A DNA stretch of 64,000 nucleotides from the NCBI RefSeq assembly GCF_016862675.1, contig NZ_BONK01000006.1, positions 186,001 to 250,000 of the forward strand. Direction: 5' to 3'. The number at the start of each line of letters is the position of its first letter. Position 1 is the stretch's first letter. The stretch comes from Cellulomonas chitinilytica. Lineage in GTDB: Bacteria; Actinomycetota; Actinomycetes; Actinomycetales; Cellulomonadaceae. Both the position numbers and the translations under genes were made by a program. Below are positions 57,501-64,000 of the stretch, piece after piece. The notes under the pieces were generated by a model that was not told the origin of the DNA, searched no databases, and saw nothing but the letters and a program-made list of their open reading frames with translations.

Positions 57501-58856
57501 TCATCGGGCGATCTCGGCCGTGCGGGCGGCGGTCCAGCGGTTCTCGGGGACGGCCAGCCCGTAGTGCTCGCGCAGCGTGGTGCCGGTGTACTCGGTGCGG
57601 AACAGGCCGCGGTCGACGAGGATCGGCACCACCTGGTCGACGAAGTCGTCCAGGCCGGACGGCAGGACCGCGGGCATGATGTTGAACCCGTCGGCGGCGC
57701 CGTGGTCGTACCAGTCCTGGATGGCGTCGGCGACCTGCTCGGCCGTGCCGGAGAACGTCCGGTGGCCTCGCCCGCCGCCGAGACGGCCGATGAGCTGACG
57801 GACCGTGAGGTGCTCGCGCCGGGCCAGGTTGACGACCAGCGTGTACCGCGACTTGGCGCCCTCGATCTCGTCCTCCGACGGCAGGTCGGCGGGCAGCTCG
57901 CGGTCCAGGGGCAGGTCGTCGGGGTGCACCCGGAGGGTCTTCGCGAGCTCGACGCGCGCGTACTCCGGCTTGATCAGGCGGTCGAGCTCGTCCTCCTTCT
58001 CGCGGGCCTCCGCCTCCGTCGCGCCGATCACCGGCACGATGCCGGGCAGCACGAGCACCGTCGCCGGGTCGCGGCCCCACTCGACGGCCCGCCGCTTGAG
58101 GTCGGCGTAGAACTCCTGCGCGTCGGCGAGGGTCTGCTGCGCGGTGAACACCGCCTCCGCGTACTGCGCGGCGAAGTCCTTGCCGTCCTCCGAGGACCCG
58201 GCCTGCACCAGCAGCGGCCGGCCCTGCGGCGAGCGGGGCGTGGTGAGCGCGCCCGCGACGGAGAAGTGCTCCCCGACGTGCCCGATCGCGTGCACCTTCG
58301 ACGAGTCGCCCCACACGCCCGCGGCCTTGTCGCCGACCTCCGCGTCCGCCTCCCACGAGTCCCACAGCTTGAGGGACACCTCGAGGAACTCCGCGGCCCG
58401 CTCGTAGCGCTCGCGGTGCGACGGCTGGTCGGCGAGCCCGAAGTTGCGGGCCGCCTCGCCGAACGCCGTGGTCACGATGTTCCAGCCCGCGCGGCCGCCG
58501 CTGATGTGGTCGACGGACGCGAACCGGCGGGCCAGGTTGTACGGGTCGTTGTACGTGGTGGACGCCGTCGCGATCAGCCCGATCCGGCTGGTCACGGCGG
58601 CGATGGCCGCCAGCACGACGGTCGGCTCCAGCGTCCCCGACGGGCGGCGGCCGACGTCCCGTCCCTGGGCGGGGCCGTCCGCGAAGAAGATCGAGTCGAG
58701 CCTGCCCCGCTCGGCGGTCAGCGCGAGCTGCTGCAGGAACGCGATGTTCGTCGAGACGGACGACGGGTCGCTCTCGGGGAGCCGCCACGACGCCTCGTGG
58801 TGGCCCGAGCTCATGAGGAACGCGTTGAGGTGGAGCTGTCCGGGTCGGTGGGTCAT
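57501..58856 (-). CDS. FMN-dependent monooxygenase (NtaA/SnaA/DmoA type)
   Basis: 451 aa luciferase-like flavin monooxygenase. [68 protein letters not shown] and [17 protein letters not shown] are hallmarks of the group that oxidises sulfones, dimethyl sulfide, EDTA/NTA and related compounds with FMNH2 supplied by a partner reductase (not in this window). ATG is coupled to the ABC ATPase stop (TGATG). With the transporter it suggests scavenging of organosulfur. Confidence 0.93.
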   Translation of the reverse strand: MTHRPGQLHLNAFLMSSGHHEASWRLPESDPSSVSTNIAFLQQLALTAERGRLDSIFFADGPAQGRDVGRRPSGTLEPTVVLAAIAAVTSRIGLIATASTTYNDPYNLARRFASVDHISGGRAGWNIVTTAFGEAARNFGLADQPSHRERYERAAEFLEVSLKLWDSWEADAEVGDKAAGVWGDSSKVHAIGHVGEHFSVAGALTTPRSPQGRPLLVQAGSSEDGKDFAAQYAEAVFTAQQTLADAQEFYADLKRRAVEWGRDPATVLVLPGIVPVIGATEAEAREKEDELDRLIKPEYARVELAKTLRVHPDDLPLDRELPADLPSEDEIEGAKSRYTLVVNLARREHLTVRQLIGRLGGGRGHRTFSGTAEQVADAIQDWYDHGAADGFNIMPAVLPSGLDDFVDQVVPILVDRGLFRTEYTGTTLREHYGLAVPENRWTAARTAEIAR

Positions 58857-59653
58857 CACTCGGTCCCTTCGGTCGGTGGGACACCCAGCGCGTCCAGCAG
58901 GCGGGCGCGCAGGGCGGCGAACCCGGGGTCGGCGGCGGACCGCGTGCCCTCCAGGTCGACGGGCAGGTGCAGGCTGATGCGGCCGGAGTCGAGCACCACG
59001 ACGCGGTCGGCGAGGGTGATCGCCTCGTCGACGTCGTGGGTGACGAGCAGGACCGCGGGCCGGTGCCGCGCGCACAGCTCGCGCAGCAGGGTGTGCATCC
59101 GGATCCGGGTGAGGGCGTCGAGCGCCCCGAACGGCTCGTCGGCGAGCAGCAGCTGCGGCTCGCGGACCAGCGACCGGGCGAGCGACACCCGCTGCTGCTC
59201 GCCGCCCGACAGCTCGGTGGGCCAGGCGCGCTCGCGGCCGGCGAGGCCGACCTCGGCGAGCCGCTCGCGGCCGAGGTCGTCGGCGTGCCGCAGGCCGAGC
59301 GTCACGTTGTCGAGCACCCGGGCCCACGGCAGCAGCCGGGAGTCCTGGAACACGACGGACACCCGCTCGGGCACGACGACGGTGCCGGACCCGGACACGT
59401 CGTGGTCGAGGCCGGCGAGCGCCCGCAGCAGGGTGCTCTTGCCCGAGCCGCTGCGCCCGAGGATCGCGACGAACTCGCCCTGCCGGATCGTCAGGTCGAC
59501 ACCCAGCAGCACCGGCGTCTCGCCGTCGGTCTTCGTCGGGACGCCGTACGTGCGGACCAGGTCCTGGACGACGACGGCGGCCGGTGCGTCGTCGATCGTG
59601 GAGGTCAGGTCGGTGGTGACGGTGTCGACCGCGTCGGCCACGGCACCGGCCAC
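58856..59653 (-). CDS. ABC transporter ATPase, SsuB/TauB type
   Basis: 265 aa. Walker A GRSGSGKST, signature LSGGEQQRVSLARSLV, Walker B LLLADEPFGALD, switch LVTHDVDEAI. This fits nitrate/sulfonate/taurine importers. GTG 59653 is 5 nt after the permease stop and starts MAGAVADAVDTV. Expected to energise uptake by the neighbouring permease. Confidence 0.93.
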   Translation of the reverse strand: MAGAVADAVDTVTTDLTSTIDDAPAAVVVQDLVRTYGVPTKTDGETPVLLGVDLTIRQGEFVAILGRSGSGKSTLLRALAGLDHDVSGSGTVVVPERVSVVFQDSRLLPWARVLDNVTLGLRHADDLGRERLAEVGLAGRERAWPTELSGGEQQRVSLARSLVREPQLLLADEPFGALDALTRIRMHTLLRELCARHRPAVLLVTHDVDEAITLADRVVVLDSGRISLHLPVDLEGTRSAADPGFAALRARLLDALGVPPTEGTE

Positions 59654-59658
59654 GACGG

Positions 59659-60519
59659 TCAGTCCGCCAGGGTGCGCCGCCACGACAGGGCCCTCCTCTG
59701 CACGAGTCGGACCACCGCGTCGGATCCGTAGCCGAGGACCCCGTAGAGCACGAGGCCGACGACGATGATCTCCGTCTGCCCGTAGGTGCGCGCGAGCTCC
59801 ATCATGTAGCCGATCCCGGCGGTGCCGTTGATCTGCTCGACGACCACGAGCGACAGCCACGCGGCCGTCACCGCGAACCGCAGGCCCAGCAGGAACCCGG
59901 GCAGGGCGCCCGGCAGGATCACCCGGGTCACGAACCCCCAGCGGGACAGCCCGACCGTCTCGGCGAGCTCCACGTACCGTGCGTCGATGGTGCGCAGCCC
60001 GTTGTGGGTGTGGATGTAGACGGGCACCGCGACGCCGAGCGTGATGGTGACGACCTTCATGGGCTCGCCGATGCCGAGCCACAGGATCAGCAGTGGCAGC
60101 AGCGCGAGGCTGGGGATGGCCCGCTTGACCTGCACGGGCCCGTCGATGAACGCCTCGCCGATCCGGCTGAGCCCGGAGACGAGCGCGAGGGCCGTCCCGA
60201 CGGCGATGCCGATGAGCAGCCCGAGGAACGCCCGCTGCGCGGACACCGCGAGGTTCGTCTGGAGCCGGCCGTCGGCGATGAGGTCGCCCGCGGTCGTGAC
60301 GACGGTCCACGGGGCGCTCAGGGTGCGGGTGTCGATGAACCCGGTGAGGCTGCCCACCGACCAGACGACGAGCAACGTGAGCAGGCCGATCGCGGCGCTG
60401 CCGCGGATCGGTCGGCCGGGGCCGAGCCGGCGCGTCGTGCGACGCCGGGCCGCTGCCGCCGTGCCGGTGCCGGAGTGCGGCCCGGTGTGCAGCGCGCGGG
60501 GCAGGGTCAGCGTCGACAT
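59659..60519 (-). CDS. ABC transporter permease, SsuC/TauC type
   Basis: 286 aa with six helices after a basic N-terminus. The EAA loop EPMKVVTITLGVAVPVYIHTHNGLR with ELAETVGLSRWGFVTRVILPGALPGFLLGLR is the contact site for the ATPase. The ATG overlaps the stop of the binding-protein gene (TGATG). Confidence 0.93.
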   Translation of the reverse strand: MSTLTLPRALHTGPHSGTGTAAAARRRTTRRLGPGRPIRGSAAIGLLTLLVVWSVGSLTGFIDTRTLSAPWTVVTTAGDLIADGRLQTNLAVSAQRAFLGLLIGIAVGTALALVSGLSRIGEAFIDGPVQVKRAIPSLALLPLLILWLGIGEPMKVVTITLGVAVPVYIHTHNGLRTIDARYVELAETVGLSRWGFVTRVILPGALPGFLLGLRFAVTAAWLSLVVVEQINGTAGIGYMMELARTYGQTEIIVVGLVLYGVLGYGSDAVVRLVQRRALSWRRTLAD

Positions 60520-61619
60520 CAGGGGTTCGCCTTCCGGTAGGCGTCCGCAGCCTCCGCGATGACCGGGGCGAACCGCTCGTCCCAGATGTCCGCGGCGTGG
60601 ATGGGCTCGTTGCCGGTGGCCTTCGCGAGCAGGTCGATCGTCTCCTGGTGGCGGGCGATCGGCTCGGTCCAGTCGGCGGGCAGGTCCGGGACGCCCGCGT
60701 GGTCGACGAGGTACTGGGCGTCCTTCTCGTCGAGCCCCTGGTCCTTGACGTAGTAGCCCTCGCGCCACTCGTCGGGGTGGTCGGCGACCCACAGCTTCGC
60801 CTGGGCCCACACCCGGACGTACTCGCGCAGCGCGGCCGCCTTCGCCGGGTCGTCGATCACGCTCGTCGGTGCGTACAGGTCGCTCGGGTCGTCGCGCAGC
60901 CCGTGCTGGACGGTGTGCGCGCCGTCCTTGCCGTACTGGTCGACGTACCGGGCGATCTGCGCCCCGCCGATGGGCGCGACGTCGACCTCCTTCGCGGCGA
61001 GCGCCGTCGGGTACACGTCGCCCGTGCTGGGCAGCTCGATGAGCGTGACGTCCTTCTCGGTGAGCCCGGCCTTCTTGAGCGCCCGCAGCACGAGGGCACC
61101 CTGCGCCTGCCCCGGGCTGTAGGCGATCTTCTTGCCGCGGAAGTCCTCGAGCGACGTCACGTCCGGCAGACCCGGCCGGATACCGAACTCGTAGATCGGG
61201 TTCTCCTGCCAGTCCTCGCGGTACGACGCCGCGACGATCCGCACGTCGAGCCCCGTCCACGTGGCGTGGATCGGCGGGATGTCCGCGACGGCACCGACGT
61301 CCAGCGCGTTCGCCCGGAACGCCTCGGTGGTCGCCGGGCCGCCGGACACGTTGGCCCACTGGAGGTCGAAGTCGACGTGGCTGTCGATCTCGTCGCCGGC
61401 GAGCGCCACGGCCTTCTGGGTCGTCGGGTCGCCGACCACGAGCGTGGTCCCGGAGGGCACCTGGGTCGGCAGGGCCGCGCCGGGCGCGACGCTGGGCTCG
61501 TCGTCGCCGGACGTGGCCGCGGCACCGGCGCAGCCGGCGAGCGTCGTCGCGGCGAGGAGCAGCGCGGCGACGGCGAGCGGGGCCCGGGATCGGCGACGGG
61601 TGGGGTGAGGGGTGCGCAT
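60519..61619 (-). CDS. ABC transporter substrate-binding lipoprotein (sulfonate type)
   Basis: 366 aa. Lipoprotein signal with lipobox Cys30 (TTLAGC). The body is an SsuA/TauA-like binding protein: VSGGPATTEAFRANALDVGAVADIPPIHA, GKKIAYSPGQAQGALVLRALKKAGL, STGDVYPTALAAKEVDVAPIGGAQIARYV. First gene of the operon binding protein-permease-ATPase-monooxygenase-reductase. A candidate regulatory leader lies in front. Confidence 0.93.
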   Translation of the reverse strand: MRTPHPTRRRSRAPLAVAALLLAATTLAGCAGAAATSGDDEPSVAPGAALPTQVPSGTTLVVGDPTTQKAVALAGDEIDSHVDFDLQWANVSGGPATTEAFRANALDVGAVADIPPIHATWTGLDVRIVAASYREDWQENPIYEFGIRPGLPDVTSLEDFRGKKIAYSPGQAQGALVLRALKKAGLTEKDVTLIELPSTGDVYPTALAAKEVDVAPIGGAQIARYVDQYGKDGAHTVQHGLRDDPSDLYAPTSVIDDPAKAAALREYVRVWAQAKLWVADHPDEWREGYYVKDQGLDEKDAQYLVDHAGVPDLPADWTEPIARHQETIDLLAKATGNEPIHAADIWDERFAPVIAEAADAYRKANP

Positions 61620-61820
61620 GGAGGAGCCCTTTCGAGGGGATGACGAGGGACCGCGGGCACGACGAGGTGCCGCGGGCGGGCAGGACGGCCGGCCGGGTCG
61701 ACGGGTCGGTCGACGGGCGCGGCCACAGGTGCGTGGAGCTCTCGCGGTGGGGGACAGCGGCGCCGGTCGGCCCGCCTGGGTCTCAGGTGGGCGGGGTCCG
61801 GCGCCGGCGAGGCAGGACGC

Positions 61821-61943
61821 TCAGCGGCAGGGCCGACAGGGTCCGTCGTCGACGGGGCGCCGACACGTGCGGCGCGGCCCGGACGGGTCGTCGACGACGG
61901 GGCGCAGCCGGGCTGCGCGGTCGGTCACTCGACTCGTGGACAT
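61821..61943 (-). CDS. Candidate Cys-rich leader peptide of sulfonate operon
   Basis: A 40-codon frame starting ATG ends ...RRTCRRPVDDGPCRPCR, with three Cys (27, 36, 39) near its stop. Actinobacterial sulfur-assimilation operons are known to be preceded by short peptides with Cys near the end, which couple cysteine supply to downstream expression. Here it lies 200 nt before the binding-protein start in a 400-nt gene-free region (61620-62026) that also has the hairpin GGCAC-CTCGTC-GTGCC near 61657. In these GC-rich sequences the frame may be chance. Confidence 0.35.
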   Translation of the reverse strand: MSTSRVTDRAARLRPVVDDPSGPRRTCRRPVDDGPCRPCR

Positions 61944-62026
61944 GCCGCCGGACCATGCCAGTGACACTCGGGAGTGACAAGGGTCAGGACAGGACATTCC
62001 GGATCCTGAGACGTCGGGCGGCGGGT

Positions 62027-62278
62027 TCAGCCGTCGTCCGTCCGGCGCCGCCGCACCGCACGCACGACCCGGACGACCACCCAGCCCACGCACCAGACGA
62101 TCAGCAGGATCGCACCCACCAGCACGAGCGTCGTGTACCAGTCGGCGGGGGCGTCCGCCGAGCTCGGCAGGTTCACCACCAGGAGGACCACGGCGGCGAC
62201 GACCACGAGCGCGAGCGTGTACCGCGCCCACGCGGGCAGGCGGGTGAGGTCGACCCGACGTCGTGCAGGCCCCGGCAT
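62027..62278 (-). CDS. Small two-helix membrane protein
   Basis: 83 aa. Starts MPGPARRRVDLTRLPAWARY, then two helices (TLALVVVAAVVLLVVNL and TLVLVGAILLIVWCVGWVVVRVV) and a basic tail RRRRTDDG. No recognised family. Divergent from the large gene at the right edge; the 109-nt gap holds both promoters. Confidence 0.6.
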   Translation of the reverse strand: MPGPARRRVDLTRLPAWARYTLALVVVAAVVLLVVNLPSSADAPADWYTTLVLVGAILLIVWCVGWVVVRVVRAVRRRRTDDG

Positions 62279-62387
62279 GGCGTCATCGTGGCACGTCCCG
62301 GCCCCGGGCCGTCGGCCCGCGAGGCTGCCCTTTCGGGTAGCAGGGGCGGCCCTGGGGCGCGCGGCACGGCGGTGCGACGCTGGCCGG

Positions 62388-64000
62388 GTGGCCCGTGGCG
62401 CGCACACCGAGCAGAACCACGCCGGGCAGGAGGCGGAACGCGCGGCCCGGTCAGTCGGTGCTGCCCATGCTGACGTCGAGGTCACGGCCGTGCCCGAGGT
62501 CGTCGACATGCGCGACGTGGGCGTGCTCGCAGAGCCGGGCGAGGGCGCCACCGCCAGGGCCGACCCGCCACGAGGGAGCGGGCCGTCGCTGCTGCGCCTG
62601 CAACGGGCCGCGGGCAACCAGGCGGTGGCCGCGATGCTGCACGCGCGCCGCCGCGGTCCCGCCCCCGTCGTGCAGCGCGACATGGCCGGGACGCTCGAGG
62701 CGCGCGCCCAGCAGCAGATCGAGGCGGCGAAGGCCGCCCGGGCCAAGGATGCGCCCGAGGGCGAGGAAGGCGAGAAGCCGGCCCCGCCGAGCCGCGAAGA
62801 GGTCGCCGCGGAGAAGGCCAAGCAGAAGCAGGCGATGTCCGGTGCGGTCGCGCCCCCCGACACGTCCGGGGCCCGGTCGGAGACCGCGAGCGCCGCGAAC
62901 GCCGCGAAGGCGGAGGCCGCGAAGCCGCCGACGCCCGTCGCCGAGGGGAAGTCCGCGGGCGGTGCCGCCGACGGCGCCGCCGCGGGCGGTGGCGCCGGAG
63001 CCGGTGAGGTGGCTGCCGCCGCCCAGGGCGCCGCCGCCGCGGCCGCAGCAGCCGCCGCCGTCGTCCCGCCCGACCTCCCCGCACCCGTCGAGGTGCCGGT
63101 GCGGAACGAGACCGTGAACGCCGGCGGCCGGCAGATCCCCGCGGACCCCGCGATGGAAGGGGCGGTCGCCGGGGTCGCCGCCAAGCTGCAGGCCCTGCGC
63201 GCAGGAGCGCATCAGGTCCGGACGGCCGCCGCCGCCGAACGGGCCCAGTCGCACCGCACCGAGGGGCTCCTGCAGGCAGGCCGCAGCGGGGTCGCCGACG
63301 CCGCCGCCGGGATCACCGCGCTGCAAGGTCACAGCGCCCACCGCAAAGGCGTCGTCACGCAGGCGAAGGCCGCCCTCGAGGTGTCGCAGCAGAAGGCCGA
63401 CACGGTCGCGTCGGGAGCGCCCGAGGTCACCGCGAAGAGCGAGGAGGGCGCGCAGAAGTCGGGGCCGATGGCGACGGAGTCGAAGGGGCTCGCCGCCGAG
63501 AACTCGTCCAAGCAGCCTGAGGACGCCGAGGCCGCCGGGCAGTCCGCCGAGCAGGGCTCCAAGCTCTCGCAGGTCGGCACGGACATGGGGTCGATCGACT
63601 CGACGATCGGCCAGACGAAGGCTCGCGCCGGCCAGCTCGCCGCCGAGGCCGCACAGGCGAAGGCGTCGAACACCGCCACGCAGGGCAAGATCGCCGAGAC
63701 CGAGCAGTCGATCGCCGCGACCGACGCCAAGGCCGAGCAGATGACGGCCCAGAACGACGCTGCGCGGGCCCGTCTCGACGGGATGGCCGCGCAGCCCGCG
63801 GCGCACCGGAACCAGGCGACCGCGCTCGACGAGCAGGGCCAGTCCCTGCACGCGGCCTCCACGCAGCTCGAGGCCCGGCTCGCCGCCGCCCAGCAGACGT
63901 ACGTCGCGGGCATGGCCTCGACGCCCGCGCCCGTCCCCGCCCGGCGGGGCGCCGCCGCCGTGCAGCGCGCCGGCTACGAGGACCGCACGACGCTGGACCC
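62388..64000 (+). CDS. Large Ala/Gln-rich protein with LQR-AGN and VQR motifs (truncated by window end)
   Basis: At least 537 aa, open to the window end. GTG 62388 follows GACGCT by 6 nt. Residues about 68-100 read LLRLQRAAGNQAVAAMLHARR...PVVQRD, a signature I know from actinobacterial DUF4157 and contractile-injection-system proteins; a second VQR (AAAVQRAGYED) lies at the edge. Between them come Ala/Gly/Pro-rich low complexity and about 270 residues of helical repeats rich in Ala, Gln, Lys and Glu (SQQKADTVASGAPEVTAKSEEG, AKAEQMTAQNDAARARL), likely coiled coil. No signal peptide. A structural component or carrier of a toxin at the unseen C-terminus is possible. Confidence 0.75.
   Translation, partial: MARGAHTEQNHAGQEAERAARSVGAAHADVEVTAVPEVVDMRDVGVLAEPGEGATARADPPRGSGPSLLRLQRAAGNQAVAAMLHARRRGPAPVVQRDMAGTLEARAQQQIEAAKAARAKDAPEGEEGEKPAPPSREEVAAEKAKQKQAMSGAVAPPDTSGARSETASAANAAKAEAAKPPTPVAEGKSAGGAADGAAAGGGAGAGEVAAAAQGAAAAAAAAAAVVPPDLPAPVEVPVRNETVNAGGRQIPADPAMEGAVAGVAAKLQALRAGAHQVRTAAAAERAQSHRTEGLLQAGRSGVADAAAGITALQGHSAHRKGVVTQAKAALEVSQQKADTVASGAPEVTAKSEEGAQKSGPMATESKGLAAENSSKQPEDAEAAGQSAEQGSKLSQVGTDMGSIDSTIGQTKARAGQLAAEAAQAKASNTATQGKIAETEQSIAATDAKAEQMTAQNDAARARLDGMAAQPAAHRNQATALDEQGQSLHAASTQLEARLAAAQQTYVAGMASTPAPVPARRGAAAVQRAGYEDRTTLD

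Overview
The window is a very GC-rich chromosomal segment from an actinobacterium, most probably Cellulomonas or a close relative in the Cellulomonadaceae. Pointers are a secreted GH48 cellobiohydrolase with three FN3 domains and a CBM2, a CBM2 protein with a Cip1-like domain, a WhiB regulator, GlnR, a Crp orthologue, a ClpC with a ClgR-like operator, and a large share of GTG starts.

Layout. 0-4.5 kb: dnaX, a VOC gene without a normal start codon, recR and a DUF5063 gene. 4.5-6.7 kb: an ABC-2 exporter pair. 6.8-8.1 kb: the CBM2/Cip1-like secreted protein. 8.4-10.7 kb: lysC-asd, with a visible internal start for the LysC beta subunit. 10.8-12.6 kb: a tandem pair of LppX/LprAFG-type secreted proteins with duplicated upstream regions. 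13.0-16.3 kb: GH48. 16.5-19.5 kb: a NarL-type two-component system with a DUF4097 membrane protein. 19.6-23.4 kb: a small island bounded by a 39-nt direct repeat of the 3' half of tRNA-Pro. It holds a gene of visibly lower GC, a DUF7638-NADAR fusion and a P-loop kinase-like protein. 23.5-30.2 kb: metallophosphoesterase-ponA-whiB-DUF4177-RidA-crp-(RsiG-like)-nth, the gene order around ponA2/whiB4/crp/nth in mycobacteria, with some members missing. 31-38.5 kb: alpha/beta hydrolase, nhaA, glnR and the conserved glnR neighbourhood (membrane protein, thioredoxin-like, DUF4395, DsrE, nitrobindin-like, YgfZ). 38.6-42.3 kb: FUSC-like protein, a Phd/PIN toxin-antitoxin pair, DUF2516, asparaginase and dtd. 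42.3-43.0 kb: a gene-free stretch with two copies of one hairpin and a cluster of DnaA-box-like sites. 43.0-51.9 kb: macrodomain, PIG-L deacetylase, aldo/keto reductase, MMPL transporter and assorted enzymes. 52-54.7 kb: clpC. 56.4-61.6 kb: a sulfonate-type ABC system with an FMN-dependent monooxygenase and an aldo/keto reductase, preceded by a possible Cys-rich leader peptide. 62.4-64 kb: the start of a large Ala/Gln-rich protein with the LQR-AGN / VQR signature that I associate with DUF4157 and contractile-injection-system proteins; it runs off the window.

A theme across the window is transcription without a 5' leader. More than a dozen genes have a TANNNT hexamer ending 6 or 7 nt before the start codon and no ribosome-binding site. 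This decides several starts (dnaX, recR, nth, ponA, NADAR, DsrE, phd and others). The most interesting regions for follow-up are the tRNA-Pro island with its NADAR fusion, the truncated LQR-AGN protein at the right edge with whatever lies beyond it, and the hairpin/DnaA-box intergenic region.
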